Assembly (NCBI GenBank): GCA_022846075.1
Contig: AP025582.1
Span: 1,674,001-1,738,000, forward strand
Direction: 5' to 3'
DNA: 64,000 bases
From: Oscillospiraceae bacterium
Lineage (GTDB): Bacteria; Bacillota; Clostridia; Oscillospirales; Oscillospiraceae
This document shows, piece by piece, positions 34,662 to 43,656 of this stretch; position 1 is the first letter of the stretch, and each line of letters opens with the position of its first letter. A program made the translations under genes and the position numbers. A model generated the notes under the pieces. The model was given only the letters and a program-made list of their open reading frames with translations. It had not been told where the DNA came from and ran no database searches.

Positions 34662-36323
34662 ATGAAGCACAAATGGCTGACTGCCTTCTGCGCCCTGGCC
34701 CTTGTCACGGCAAGCCTGCCCGCCGCCCACGCCGACGGCCCCGTGGACCCCCTCGTCCTGGTGGGCCTGGCCTATGGGGGCAACGCCCTGGACGGCGCCA
34801 ATTTGGAAAACCAGGTGGGCGTGGGCTACCGCTTTGGATATCTGGACGCCGACCGGACCTTTCTCCAGGTCGGATATACCACCGAGACCGCCGTGTCCGT
34901 GGTAAAGACTCAAAACCTCTGGTACGGCTCCTATGACGGCTACACCAGCTACTCCGACGCCATCACCTCCGATATTTTTGTGGGCTGCTGGCACGTACAG
35001 CTCCCGCTTATTCCCTCCACCTTTGAGGAGGCGGTCACCGCCGCCAACGATGTGGGCGGCTTTCCCGCCTGGATCGATGGCGGCTACCAGGTCCGGGTGG
35101 GCGCCTACGCCACCCAGGAGGAGGCCCGGAGCGCCGCGTCCCTGCTGGGCGGGACCCCGGTGGGAACCAGCGCCTATGCCGTGTCCGTGGTCAAAACAGG
35201 GACGGCCGCCGTCTTGTTTCAGTTTGACGGTGGAGCCGACCGCCCCTTGACGGTCAAACCAGGCCAGGATGAGAGTTTAAAGACCGAGACCTGGTTCAAA
35301 AAGAACCGTTATTTCGGCGCTTTCCAATATCGGAGGATCGGTGGCGGGGATTTGACTGTCTCCAACGTGATCCCGCTGGAGGACTATATCAACTGCGTCG
35401 TGTCTCGGGAGATGAGCCGGAGCTGGCCTCTGGAAGCCCTCAAAGCCCAAGCGGTGTGCGCCAGGACCTACTATGAGATCAACCTGGGCAGACACAACGC
35501 CGACGGGTTTGACATCTGCGCCACCACCCACTGCCAGGCCTACTACGGCATGAGCGAGACCGACGCCCGCACGGCCCAGGCCGCCGCCGAGACGGCGGGG
35601 CAGAAAGCCTGGTATAACGGAAAACCGGCTCAGACCTATTATTTTTCCTCCAGCGGTGGGGGGACGGAGGACGTGCGAAACGTATGGGGCAGCACCTCGA
35701 TCCCCTACCTGTGCGGCGTGGTGGACCCCTATGAGGCCACGGTCTCCAGTAAGATATCCGATTGGAATTGGACCAAGACTCTGACCAGCTCGGAGCTCAA
35801 CGCCATCGTGGTGCCCACGCTCCAGGCCAAGGGCTATAACTGCGCCGCCATCGTGGACGTCCAGATCACGGAGACTACGCCCACAGGAAATGTAAAGTCA
35901 ATCTCCTTTATTGATGCAAACGGGAAATCCTGGCCCTTCGTCAAGGAGAGCGGGGTGCGCAATCTCTTAGGCCTCAAGTCTATGCGCTATACGGTCACCG
36001 CGGTGGGGGAGACCACCGGCGGGGTATACTATACCGACGGCGGCGGGACCATCTCCACCATGACTGGGGCTTACGCCATCAACGGAGACGGTTCTGTGGG
36101 GAAGATCAGCGGCAACCCCTACGTCATCACCGGCTCCGGCACCCAATTCCTGCCTGCCCCCTCTGGCGGCACGGAAACGGGGGAGAGGGTCTTTACCTTC
36201 TCTGGCTCCGGCTGGGGACACAGCGTGGGCATGAGCCAGTGGGGCGCCTACGCCATGGCCCAGCAGGGCAAGACCTTTGAGGAAATCCTGACCTTCTATT
36301 ACCCCGGTATTGAAATACGCTGA
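34662..36323 (+). CDS. SpoIID/LytB-domain protein with SPOR-like segment
   Basis: A 553-residue secreted protein. Residues 1-24 are a signal peptide ([23 protein letters not shown]). Residues about 145-185 ([19 protein letters not shown]) look like a SPOR peptidoglycan-binding segment. The SpoIID/LytB domain follows: [15 protein letters not shown] near 245, [28 protein letters not shown], and the ending [20 protein letters not shown]. SpoIID is a lytic transglycosylase of engulfment; this longer form may be a vegetative paralogue. The ATG has AAAAGGAG before it. Divergent from the asd riboswitch; no promoter of its own is evident. Confidence 0.88.
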   Translation: MKHKWLTAFCALALVTASLPAAHADGPVDPLVLVGLAYGGNALDGANLENQVGVGYRFGYLDADRTFLQVGYTTETAVSVVKTQNLWYGSYDGYTSYSDAITSDIFVGCWHVQLPLIPSTFEEAVTAANDVGGFPAWIDGGYQVRVGAYATQEEARSAASLLGGTPVGTSAYAVSVVKTGTAAVLFQFDGGADRPLTVKPGQDESLKTETWFKKNRYFGAFQYRRIGGGDLTVSNVIPLEDYINCVVSREMSRSWPLEALKAQAVCARTYYEINLGRHNADGFDICATTHCQAYYGMSETDARTAQAAAETAGQKAWYNGKPAQTYYFSSSGGGTEDVRNVWGSTSIPYLCGVVDPYEATVSSKISDWNWTKTLTSSELNAIVVPTLQAKGYNCAAIVDVQITETTPTGNVKSISFIDANGKSWPFVKESGVRNLLGLKSMRYTVTAVGETTGGVYYTDGGGTISTMTGAYAINGDGSVGKISGNPYVITGSGTQFLPAPSGGTETGERVFTFSGSGWGHSVGMSQWGAYAMAQQGKTFEEILTFYYPGIEIR

Positions 36324-36342
36324 GAAAGTTGGAATAACACGG

Positions 36343-37371
36343 ATGAAAACCTCGGATTTTTACTATGACCTTCCCCAGGAGCTGATCGCCCAGACCCCTC
36401 TGGAGCGGAGAGATGGTTCCAGGCTCATGCTCTTGAATAAAGAGACGGGGGAGGTCCAGCACCGTCACTTCTATGAACTGCCCCAGTTCCTCCGCCCCGG
36501 AGACTGCCTGGTCCTCAATGACAGCCGGGTCCTTCCGGCCCGCCTCCTGGGCCATAGGGACCCCTCCGGCGGCGCTGTGGAGGTGCTTCTCCTCATTGAC
36601 AAGGGGGAGAAAAAGTGGGAGTGCCTGGTAAGGCCGGGACGGAAAATGCACACAGGACAAAAAATCGTCTTTGGAGACGGCTCTCTCCTCACTGCCCAAG
36701 TTTTGGAGGAGTGCACCGGCGGCAACCGGATCGTGGAGTTCCAGTACGAGGGCATTTTTTTGGAGATTCTGGAGCAGTTGGGCAAAATGCCCTTGCCACC
36801 CTACATCAAAGAGGAGCTCAGCGACCCGGAGCGTTATCAGACGGTCTACTCCCGGGAAGTGGGCTCCGCCGCCGCCCCCACCGCCGGGCTCCACTTCACC
36901 AAAGAGCTTCTCAGTCAAGTGGAGGCAATGGGTGTAAAGCTCTGCTACGTGACACTTCACGTAGGCCTTGGAACCTTCCGCCCCGTGAAGGAGGACAATC
37001 CCATTGAGCACGAGATGCACTTGGAATACTGCATGATCTCCGCCCAGACCGCAGAGGCCATCAACGAGACCAGGCGCAGCGGCGGGCGGGTCATCTGCGT
37101 GGGCACCACCTCCTGCCGCACCATCGAGAGCTGGGCTGCCGAGGACGGGACCTTGAAGGAGAGCGCCGGCTGGACCAACATCTACATCTATCCCGGCTAT
37201 CGCTTCAAAGCCCTGGACTGCCTGATCACAAACTTCCACCTGCCGGAATCCACTCTGATCATGCTGGTCTCCGCTCTGGCCGGCCGGGAGCCCATTCTGG
37301 CGGCCTACGCCGAGGCCGTGAATGAACGCTACCGGTTTTTCTCCTTCGGGGACGCCATGTTCATTTATTAA
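36343..37371 (+). CDS. queA: S-adenosylmethionine:tRNA ribosyltransferase-isomerase
   Basis: A 342-residue enzyme that builds epoxyqueuosine on tRNA from SAM. The N-terminal [20 protein letters not shown] and the later FHITKE-like LHFTKELL and [14 protein letters not shown] lines are typical of QueA. Start ATG at 36343 is chosen because it begins the family consensus; the ribosome site GTTGGA is weak. It pairs with tgt downstream, which inserts the queuosine precursor base, with a small TfoX-like gene between. Confidence 0.95.
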   Translation: MKTSDFYYDLPQELIAQTPLERRDGSRLMLLNKETGEVQHRHFYELPQFLRPGDCLVLNDSRVLPARLLGHRDPSGGAVEVLLLIDKGEKKWECLVRPGRKMHTGQKIVFGDGSLLTAQVLEECTGGNRIVEFQYEGIFLEILEQLGKMPLPPYIKEELSDPERYQTVYSREVGSAAAPTAGLHFTKELLSQVEAMGVKLCYVTLHVGLGTFRPVKEDNPIEHEMHLEYCMISAQTAEAINETRRSGGRVICVGTTSCRTIESWAAEDGTLKESAGWTNIYIYPGYRFKALDCLITNFHLPESTLIMLVSALAGREPILAAYAEAVNERYRFFSFGDAMFIY

Positions 37372-37383
37372 GGAGGAAGCGAG

Positions 37384-37638
37384 ATGGAACTGACCGAGCT
37401 TCCCAACATCGGCCCTGTCCTGGCCGGCAATCTCCAAAAAATCGGCGTCTCGACGCCCGAGGCCCTGCGCGGCATGGGGGCGGAGGAGGCCTGGCTGCGT
37501 ATCCGTCTCCAGGTGGACAGCGGAGCCTGCCTCCATCAGCTGCAGGCCCTAGCCGGGGCGGTGGAGGGACTACCCAAAAAAGAGCTTCCACCCCTGCGAA
37601 AAGCCGAACTGAAGGCCTTTTTTGATTCCCATAAATAA
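37384..37638 (+). CDS. TfoX C-terminal domain protein
   Basis: An 84-residue protein matching the TfoX/Sxy C-terminal domain: LPNIGPVLAGNLQKIGV is the helix-hairpin-helix-like start and the rest is helical. The N-terminal TfoX part is missing, as in many stand-alone versions. Function is unknown; a nucleic-acid or protein contact role is possible. It begins after AAGGAGG, 12 bp behind queA, and 12 bp ahead of tgt, so it belongs to that operon. Confidence 0.85.
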   Translation: MELTELPNIGPVLAGNLQKIGVSTPEALRGMGAEEAWLRIRLQVDSGACLHQLQALAGAVEGLPKKELPPLRKAELKAFFDSHK

Positions 37639-37650
37639 AGGAGTTTTTCT

Positions 37651-38781
37651 GTGTTTGAAGTGATCAAAACCGAGGGCCGGGCCCGCCGAGGCATCTTTAC
37701 CTGCGCCCATGGCACCGCCCAGACCCCCGTGTTCATGAACGTAGGGACCCAGGGCGCCATCAAGGGGGCGGTCTCCGCCCACGATCTGAAGGATATCGGC
37801 TGTCAGATCGAGCTGTCCAACACCTATCATCTCCACCTCCGTCCCGGAGACGACGTGGTGCGGGAAATGGGAGGGCTCCACAGGTTCATGGACTGGAGCG
37901 GTCCCATCCTCACTGACAGCGGCGGCTTTCAAGTGTTTTCCCTTGCAAGCCTTCGCAAAATCAAGGAGGAAGGGGTCTATTTCTCCTCCCACATCGATGG
38001 ACGGAAGATCTTCATGGGCCCGGAGGAGTCCATGCGGATCCAGTCCCACCTGGGCAGCGATATCGCCATGGCCTTTGACGAGTGTGTGGAGAACCCCGCC
38101 GCCTACGACTATGCCAAGGCCTCCTGCGAGCGCACCTTCCGCTGGCTGGAGCGCTGCAAGGTGGAGCATGACAGGCTGAATACCTTGCCGGATACGGTGA
38201 ACCCCCAGCAGATGCTTTTCGGTATCAATCAGGGCGCCACCTTCCCCGACCTGCGGGTCTGGCACATGGAGGAAATCAAAAAAATTGACTGCGACGGCTA
38301 TGCCATCGGCGGTCTGGCGGTGGGGGAGCCCACCCAGGTGATGTATGACATCATTGACGCAGTGGAGCCCCATATGCCCGCGGACAAGCCCCGGTATCTG
38401 ATGGGGGTCGGAACGCCCACCAATATCATCGAAGGGGTCGCCCGGGGGGTGGATTTCTTTGACTGTGTCATGCCCGCCCGGAACGCCCGCCACGGGCGGC
38501 TCTACACCTGGGAAGGATCCATCAATTTGAAGAACGAGAAGTACAGATTGGATGACCGCCCCATCGATCCGACCTGTGACTGTCCCGCCTGCCGCTCCTT
38601 CTCCCGTGCCTACCTCCGCCACCTCTTTGTGGCGGGGGAGATGCTGGCCATGCGGCTCGCCGTGCTCCACAACCTCCATTTTTACAACACGCTGACTCAG
38701 CGTATTCGCGACGCCCTTGACGCCGGAACTTTTGCCGAGTTCCGGGCGGAATACTCGGAAATATTGGAGCGCAAGATTTAA
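37651..38781 (+). CDS. tgt: tRNA-guanine transglycosylase
   Basis: A 376-residue TIM barrel that swaps guanine-34 for the queuosine precursor in tRNA. Catalytic Asp lies in ILTDSGGFQVFSL and the nucleophile in DFFDCVMPARNARHG; zinc ligands are in the C-terminal CDCPACRSFSRAYLRHL. Start is GTG after AAAGGAG. Its order queA-tgt-yajC is common in bacteria. The operon may end here, since yajC has its own promoter. Confidence 0.95.
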   Translation: MFEVIKTEGRARRGIFTCAHGTAQTPVFMNVGTQGAIKGAVSAHDLKDIGCQIELSNTYHLHLRPGDDVVREMGGLHRFMDWSGPILTDSGGFQVFSLASLRKIKEEGVYFSSHIDGRKIFMGPEESMRIQSHLGSDIAMAFDECVENPAAYDYAKASCERTFRWLERCKVEHDRLNTLPDTVNPQQMLFGINQGATFPDLRVWHMEEIKKIDCDGYAIGGLAVGEPTQVMYDIIDAVEPHMPADKPRYLMGVGTPTNIIEGVARGVDFFDCVMPARNARHGRLYTWEGSINLKNEKYRLDDRPIDPTCDCPACRSFSRAYLRHLFVAGEMLAMRLAVLHNLHFYNTLTQRIRDALDAGTFAEFRAEYSEILERKI

Positions 38782-38796
38782 ATTTGGTGGAAAGTC

Positions 38797-38825
38797 TTGC
38801 AATATTCCATTTTCTAAGCTATACT
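38797..38825 (+). promoter_or_regulatory. Promoter of yajC
   Basis: TTGCAA (38797-38802), 17-bp spacer, TATACT (38820-38825), 50 bp before the TTG start of yajC. Confidence 0.7.
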
Positions 38826-38874
38826 ACATTTTACTGCACTATGACTCTAAATTTATTCTTGGAGGGAATTCATC

Positions 38875-39159
38875 TTGGATCCGAATGTTATGACAATCGT
38901 AATGCTGGTGGCCATGATCGCCATTTTCTACTTCATGCTGATCCGCCCGGAGAACAAGCGGAAGAAGGAAGCGGAGAAGATGCGCTCTGAGCTGTCGGTA
39001 GGTGACGTGATCACCACCATCGGCGGTATCGTGGGCACCATCTGCGCCGTGAAGGACAACACCATCGTGATCGAGACCAGCGCCGACCGCGTCCGTATGG
39101 AGTTCACCAAGTGGGCCGTCTCCAGCAAGGGCACCCAGTCCGTGGAGACCACGAAGTAA
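38875..39159 (+). CDS. yajC: Preprotein translocase accessory subunit YajC
   Basis: A 94-residue protein with one N-terminal membrane segment (about 6-22, IVMLVAMIAIFYFMLIRP) and a soluble domain with GDVITTIGGIVGTI, the YajC hallmark. It assists the Sec translocon with SecD/F, which are not in this window. Start is TTG at 38875 after GGAGGG. A hairpin follows before the TIGR04086-like gene. Confidence 0.93.
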   Translation: MDPNVMTIVMLVAMIAIFYFMLIRPENKRKKEAEKMRSELSVGDVITTIGGIVGTICAVKDNTIVIETSADRVRMEFTKWAVSSKGTQSVETTK

Positions 39160-39182
39160 GTTCCATCTAAAAAAGACATGCT

Positions 39183-39236
39183 AAATACCCTCCCCGCATA
39201 GGATGTATTGAAAATCCTTACGGGGAGGGTATTTTT
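39183..39236 (+). terminator. Terminator-like hairpin containing next gene's ribosome site
   Basis: Arms AAATACCCTCCCCG (39183-39196) and CGGGGAGGGTATTT (39221-39234) are perfect, 24-nt loop with an inner AGGAT/ATCCT stem, then T run. The right arm includes GGGGAGGG, 7 nt before the ATG at 39237. It may act as terminator of yajC and as a structure hiding that site. Confidence 0.8.
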
Positions 39237-39668
39237 ATGCGTAAAGCAGAGGAAGAGCAGGGGGCCCGGCTGATGCGATACTGCAAGTCGGTTCTCATCG
39301 GCGGCGCGGCCGCCTTCGTGGTGTGTCTGGTGTTCCTGTTCCTGGCGGCCGTTGGCATCTCTCAAGGCCTTCTGGACGCGGGACTGCGTTATCAGCTGGC
39401 CGTGGTGGGCTGCGTCTTGGGCGGCTTCTCCGGCGGTTTGTCCGCCGTGCGCCGGTGTCCAGCCCGCGGACTGTTTGTCGGCCTGGCCGTGGGGGCGGTC
39501 CTGTTCCTTCTGGAGCTGACTTTGGGACTTCTCATCTATGACACCATGTCCTTTGAAAATGGCGGCCTGGGCCTGCTCTGCGGTGCCCTGTGCGGCGGAG
39601 CCGCCGCCGGGATCCTCGGTGGGGGAAGGGGAGGCACCGGAAAATCTAAAAAACGCCGTTCACGCTGA
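39237..39668 (+). CDS. TIGR04086-like membrane protein
   Basis: A 143-residue protein with four hydrophobic segments (about 19-42, 50-68, 76-100 and 105-128) and a basic tail. It resembles the TIGR04086 family, small membrane proteins found near yajC in Firmicutes, function unknown. The ATG at 39237 uses GGGGAGGG that lies in the right arm of the preceding hairpin; an internal Met at codon 13 is an alternative start. Its translation may therefore depend on unfolding that hairpin. Confidence 0.78.
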   Translation: MRKAEEEQGARLMRYCKSVLIGGAAAFVVCLVFLFLAAVGISQGLLDAGLRYQLAVVGCVLGGFSGGLSAVRRCPARGLFVGLAVGAVLFLLELTLGLLIYDTMSFENGGLGLLCGALCGGAAAGILGGGRGGTGKSKKRRSR

Positions 39669-40126
39669 CCGGCGTGTCCACAGAAGAGAGACGCTTACTG
39701 TTGGTAACATAAAAATCCCGACGTGGAGCCCGGCCGCATCTCAAACATCTTCTGGGAGCAATGGGTGTCCTATAGCCCATTAAATTTTAAATTTTCCCGG
39801 GAAGGGGTATACGGTTTGTAATATTACATTCCGCAATCGCCCGTACGCTTAGAATATGAAGATATTGCGCACTTTCTTTGTATCGGCACAACATCTTGTG
39901 CCTGCTCTCTGGTTTTAAGCGGCAATTTTTATGCGCGCTTTTCAGTATTTTCTGCAAGTTTACATAATTTAATTTACATAAGTTTTTCTCATAACAAAAA
40001 TTTTTCAAAAAGGGCTTGCGTCAAGTAGGAAAGTAGATTAAAATAGAAAACACTTTCAAAGTATTTCGCTGATTCCGCACATGGACTTGTCCCACGCCGC
40101 ATAGAGTGGTCGTGGAGGTGAGGACC
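39669..40126 (+). other. AT-rich gene-free region before spoIIM-like gene
   Basis: This 458-bp stretch has no supported gene and is much more AT-rich from about 39780 to 40080 than its neighbours. It holds a 6-bp hairpin with AATGGG/CCCATT (39760-39781), a perfect 12-bp palindrome TGTAATATTACA (39817-39828), a hairpin GGCACAA/TTGTGCC (39885-39902) and the promoter at 40016-40044. I see no known riboswitch or small RNA in it. Confidence 0.6.
40016..40044 (+). promoter_or_regulatory. Possible promoter of spoIIM-like gene
   Basis: TTGCGT (40016-40021), 17-bp spacer, TAAAAT (40039-40044), 83 bp before the ATG. Confidence 0.5.
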
Positions 40127-40756
40127 ATGCGCAGAGCTGTTGCAGGAATATGGGGTTCGCCGGCGGCAGAGGGCACTTCGGCCCTAGTTGTGACGGCGGT
40201 CTTTTTTACTCTGGGCGGCCTTTTTGGCTGTTTGATGGCCTTCCGGGCCCAGGGAGGCGGCGGAGATGCTCTGACCGCATATTTGGATCAGTTTTTGGCC
40301 TCCGCCAGGGAGGGCGCTCTGGTCCTGCCCGCTTTGCCGGGATTGATCTGGCGTTCCGTTCGCTGGCCCCTGGCGGTGTTCCTGTTCGGATTCACCGCTC
40401 TGGGTCTGATCGGGATTCCGGCGCTTTCCGCATTGAGAGGTTTTTTCCTTGCCTTTTCGATCGCCTCTTTTGCCCGCGCCTATGGCCGGCTGGGCATTGA
40501 GGTTGCTTTTTTGTTACTGGGTATTACCGGCCTTTTGGCCCTGCCGGTCTTTTTTTTACTGGCGACCCAGAGCTTTCACGCCGCCTGGAGCTTGGCCTGC
40601 CGTGGAGAAGGACAGGGAAGGCGTGCGTTGCCCTATCATCGCGACTATTTCCTTCGTTCCGGTTTTTGCGCCGGGGCGACAGGTGTGTGTATCCTCCTGG
40701 AGTGTTATCTGGTCCCCGTCCTTGTGTCGGGGACCGCTGGTCTGTTGAACCCATAG
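40127..40756 (+). CDS. spoIIM: Stage II sporulation protein M-like membrane protein
   Basis: A 209-residue protein with five to six membrane segments. The segment LRGFFLAFSIASF near 109-121 and the repeated glycine-rich helices fit the SpoIIM/DUF95 family. In Bacillus SpoIIM joins SpoIID and SpoIIP in thinning septal peptidoglycan during engulfment, and spoIIM lies close to xerD, as it does here 33 bp upstream of it. ATG at 40127 follows GGAGGTGAGG. Confidence 0.82.
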   Translation: MRRAVAGIWGSPAAEGTSALVVTAVFFTLGGLFGCLMAFRAQGGGGDALTAYLDQFLASAREGALVLPALPGLIWRSVRWPLAVFLFGFTALGLIGIPALSALRGFFLAFSIASFARAYGRLGIEVAFLLLGITGLLALPVFFLLATQSFHAAWSLACRGEGQGRRALPYHRDYFLRSGFCAGATGVCILLECYLVPVLVSGTAGLLNP

Positions 40757-40789
40757 GAGGACTTTGGCAAGGGAAGAAGGTGAGCGCAG

Positions 40790-41668
40790 ATGGATCAGTT
40801 GGCCCAATACCAGCATTATTTGGTGGAGGAAAAGAAGGCGTCCGGTAATACGGTCAGCTCCTATACCCGCGATGTGGGGCAGTATTTTCAGTGGCTTTCC
40901 AGTGAATGCTTAACCTCCGAGGCCGCCACGCAGTCCGACGTGGACCGCTACACCAAATACCTGCTCAGTTTGGGTAAATCCGTCTCTACCGTCACCCGTT
41001 CCCTCGCCTCCCTGAAATCTTTTTACTCCTATCTCCAGGAGTGCCGCCTGGTTTCCGCCAACCCCGCCAAGGGGCTGGTGCTGGAAAAGGTGGAGCGCAA
41101 GCTCCCACAAATCCTGACCAGCAAGGAAGTGGAGCTCTTCCTGGAACAGCCGGACCCCCACGACGCCAAGGGCTGCCGGGACAAGGCCATGCTGGAACTG
41201 CTTTACGCCACCGGGATCCGGGTCAGCGAGCTTATCAATTTAAATCTGGAGCACTTGAATCTCAGCGCCGGATTCATCCGCTGCGTCAACGCCAAAAAGG
41301 AGCGGGTCATTCCGCTTTATCCCACCGCCATCCGCGCCCTGGCCGACTACATCGAGCACGTGCGTCCCCAGATGATCGACCAGCCGGAGGAGCGTTCCAT
41401 TTTTGTCAATATGAATGGCTCCCGGATGTCCCGCCAGGGCTTTTGGAAGATCATCAAGCATTATCAGGACATGGCCGGGATCCAGAAGGACATCACCCCC
41501 CACACCCTGCGCCACTCCTTTGCCGCCCACCTGCTGGAAAACGGCGCCGACCTGCACTCCATCCAGGAGATGCTGGGTCATGCCGACATCTCTTCCACCC
41601 AGGTGTACACTCTGGTGATCAACCAAAAATTGAAGGACGTCTACAACAAAGCCCACCCCCGTACATAA
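40790..41668 (+). CDS. xerD: Site-specific tyrosine recombinase XerD
   Basis: A 292-residue tyrosine recombinase that resolves chromosome dimers at dif with XerC. Catalytic residues are Arg144 (TGIRVSE), Lys170, His238, Arg241 (TPHTLRHSFA), His264 (LGHADIS) and Tyr273 (QVYTLV). The N-terminal core-binding domain begins LAQYQHYLVEEKKAS. The XerD label follows its spoIIM neighbour and full length; XerC cannot be fully excluded by sequence. It ends at a strong terminator. Confidence 0.93.
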   Translation: MDQLAQYQHYLVEEKKASGNTVSSYTRDVGQYFQWLSSECLTSEAATQSDVDRYTKYLLSLGKSVSTVTRSLASLKSFYSYLQECRLVSANPAKGLVLEKVERKLPQILTSKEVELFLEQPDPHDAKGCRDKAMLELLYATGIRVSELINLNLEHLNLSAGFIRCVNAKKERVIPLYPTAIRALADYIEHVRPQMIDQPEERSIFVNMNGSRMSRQGFWKIIKHYQDMAGIQKDITPHTLRHSFAAHLLENGADLHSIQEMLGHADISSTQVYTLVINQKLKDVYNKAHPRT

Positions 41669-41690
41669 TTTTGGTTCTCCTTCTGAATGG

Positions 41691-41738
41691 AACGGCACTC
41701 CCCGGTCGATGACCGACGGAGTGCCGTTCTTATTTTCC
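41691..41738 (+). terminator. Terminator after xerD
   Basis: AACGGCACTCC pairs with GGAGTGCCGTT; the loop has an inner CGGTC/GACCG stem. A T-rich tail follows. Confidence 0.88.
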
Positions 41739-41740
41739 TG

Positions 41741-41769
41741 TTGAAAAAAGGGGACGGTTGGGCTATAAT
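41741..41769 (+). promoter_or_regulatory. Promoter of the DUF1858 gene
   Basis: TTGAAA (41741-41746), 17-bp spacer, TATAAT (41764-41769), 45 bp before the ATG. Confidence 0.8.
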
Positions 41770-41813
41770 AATCATGTATCATTGATTTTACCGTTTACGG
41801 AGGTATATTTATT

Positions 41814-42020
41814 ATGGCTCAGATCACCAAAGATACCATCATCGGCGACATCCTGGACATCGCCCCCCAGACCGCCCCTGTATTCATGTCCATCGGTATG
41901 CACTGCCTGGGCTGCCCCTCTTCCCGCGGGGAGACCGTGGAGCAGGCCTGCATGGTCCACGGCGTGGATGTGGACGCTCTGCTGGAAGCGATCAATCAGA
42001 TGGTCCCCGCCGCGCAGTAA
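41814..42020 (+). CDS. DUF1858 domain protein
   Basis: A 68-residue protein that is a single DUF1858 domain: TIIGDILDIAPQTAPVFMSIGMHCLGCPSSRGETVEQAC. The C-x-x-C in HCLGCP may be a redox or metal site; the related domain is found near hybrid-cluster and other anaerobe redox proteins. Role unknown. It is a one-gene unit with a strong promoter and terminator, which suggests high expression. Confidence 0.88.
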   Translation: MAQITKDTIIGDILDIAPQTAPVFMSIGMHCLGCPSSRGETVEQACMVHGVDVDALLEAINQMVPAAQ

Positions 42021-42032
42021 GTCCTACACCTG

Positions 42033-42063
42033 AAAAAGGAGCGGCTTTGCCGCTCCTTTTTTA
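42033..42063 (+). terminator. Terminator after DUF1858 gene
   Basis: GGAGCGGC pairs with GCCGCTCC across TTT, A run before, T6 after. Confidence 0.9.
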
Positions 42064-42092
42064 TTACTTTGATGCGTCAGGAGGGAAAAACC

Positions 42093-42809
42093 GTGCGGCG
42101 TCCCTTTTCTCTTTCTCCCAGGCTCCAGGCCGTGGCGGAACTGGTTCCGCCCGGCTCCAGACTGGCCGACGTGGGAACGGACCACGGCAGGCTCCCTGTG
42201 TGGCTGGTCCAGCACGGGATCGTGGACCAAGTCGTGGCCTCCGACTTGCGCCCCGGGCCCCTGAGCAAGGCCACGGCGCTGGCGGAACGCTGGGGCGTCT
42301 CCCATCAGATCTCCTTTCGCCTGTGCGACGGGCTGTCCGCCATCTCTCCCGAAGAGGCCGAAGTGGTCACCATCACCGGCATGGGCGGAGAGACCATCGC
42401 CGAGATCCTGGCGGCGGCCCCCTGGACCCGCCAGAGCGGGCACCGGTACATTTTACAGGCCATGAGCGGGATGGACGGCCTGCGCCGCTATCTGTCGGAG
42501 CAGGGCTACTCCATCTCCTCGGAACGACTGGTCCGGGAGGGGGACACCCTCTACGTGATCCTTCTGGCCCAGCCTGGAGAAATGCCCCCCCTGACCGAGG
42601 GGGAAGTTTGGGTGGGCCGCCATGCCCCTGGTATGGACAGTCCCCTCCGAAGCCGCTACCTCGAACAGGAGTTGGAGAAGCTTCGCCGGGCGGCGGATGG
42701 GTTGGCCAGGTCCGGCCGGCTTGAGGACCGGGAAAAACTGGCCCGGTTTGAACGGGCGGTCCATGAAGTCGAACAGCTGAAAAAGGAGTGGGAACAATGG
42801 CAAATGTGA
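42093..42809 (+). CDS. trmK: tRNA (adenine-22-N1)-methyltransferase
   Basis: A 238-residue class I SAM methyltransferase of the TrmK/YqfN group that modifies A22 of tRNA. The SAM site DVGTDHGRLP lies near residue 28, and the catalytic TGMGGETI near 90 replaces the usual NPPY. A C-terminal coiled helix (about 185-235) is typical. GTG at 42093 follows AGGAGGG; two earlier in-frame starts lie before it without a better ribosome site. It overlaps the next gene by 13 bp, as with yqfN-yqfO in Bacillus. Confidence 0.9.
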   Translation: MRRPFSLSPRLQAVAELVPPGSRLADVGTDHGRLPVWLVQHGIVDQVVASDLRPGPLSKATALAERWGVSHQISFRLCDGLSAISPEEAEVVTITGMGGETIAEILAAAPWTRQSGHRYILQAMSGMDGLRRYLSEQGYSISSERLVREGDTLYVILLAQPGEMPPLTEGEVWVGRHAPGMDSPLRSRYLEQELEKLRRAADGLARSGRLEDREKLARFERAVHEVEQLKKEWEQWQM

Positions 42810-43591
42810 TGGAGATTTACCGTTATCTGGACTCTCTGGCCCCTTTTTCCATCCAGATGTCTTTTGACAACGCCGGTTTTCTCGTCGGCAGGGGAGAGGC
42901 TTCCGTTCAAAAGCTGCTGGTCTCCCTGGATATCACCGAGGAAGTCATCGAGGAGGCCCGGTCTCTGGACTGCCAGCTCGTCGTCTCCCATCATCCGCTG
43001 ATCTTCCATCCCGCGAAGCGCGTCACAGACGCCGATCCGGTAGGGCGGTGCGTCCTGGCCCTGGCGGAAAACCACATCGCCGCCATCTGCGCCCACACTA
43101 ATCTGGACGCGGTCTCCGGCGGTGTCAACGACGCCCTGGCCCAAAAGCTGGGGCTTACGGACATCGAACAGCTCCACCAAGACGGGGAGGACGCCTCCGG
43201 CCGGCCCTACGGCATCGGCCGGGTGGGCTTTGCGCCGGGACATTTCTATCTGCCCGAGTTTGTCGCCTTTGTGCGGGAGCGGCTGGGGGCCGACGGCCTC
43301 CGCCTGGAGGACGCGGGAAGGCCCGTCCACCGGGTGGCGGTGGGCGGCGGCGCCTGCGGGGACATGCTGGAGGACGTGATCCGTATGGGCTGCGACACCT
43401 TTGTCACCGCCGATGTGAAGTACAACATTTTTCTGGATGCCCGGGCCATGGGGATCAACCTCATCGACGCCGGTCACTTTTCCACGGAAAACGTGGTCTG
43501 CCCGGTCCTGGCCGACTGGCTGGGCCGGGGGTTCCCATCTGTGGAGATTTTCCTTTCAAAACAGCACAAAGAGGTATTTTATTCCCTTTGA
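42797..43591 (+). CDS. Nif3-like dinuclear metal protein
   Basis: A 264-residue member of the NIF3/YqfO family, dinuclear metal hexamers. Metal ligands appear in VVSHHPLIFHP and AHTNLDAVSGG, with the C-terminal GHFSTENVVCPVLADWL. The PII-like central insert of longer versions is missing. It is labelled GTP cyclohydrolase 1 type 2 in some annotations, but that function is not proven. ATG at 42797 follows AAAAGGAG and overlaps trmK. Confidence 0.9.
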   Translation: MANVMEIYRYLDSLAPFSIQMSFDNAGFLVGRGEASVQKLLVSLDITEEVIEEARSLDCQLVVSHHPLIFHPAKRVTDADPVGRCVLALAENHIAAICAHTNLDAVSGGVNDALAQKLGLTDIEQLHQDGEDASGRPYGIGRVGFAPGHFYLPEFVAFVRERLGADGLRLEDAGRPVHRVAVGGGACGDMLEDVIRMGCDTFVTADVKYNIFLDARAMGINLIDAGHFSTENVVCPVLADWLGRGFPSVEIFLSKQHKEVFYSL

Positions 43592-43594
43592 CCG

Positions 43595-43623
43595 TTGCAA
43601 AAGGGAATTGAGTATGATAAACT
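43595..43623 (+). promoter_or_regulatory. Possible promoter of yebC
   Basis: TTGCAA (43595-43600), 17-bp spacer, TAAACT (43618-43623), 34 bp before the ATG. Confidence 0.5.
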
Positions 43624-43656
43624 ATTTTCGCAACTTTTCAAGAAGGGACAGATCAT

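Noticed and set aside
39787-40008. A 73-codon minus-strand frame in the AT-rich region
   Set aside because: Low-complexity Lys/Asn/Cys content, no ribosome site, no family resemblance; probably chance in AT-rich DNA.
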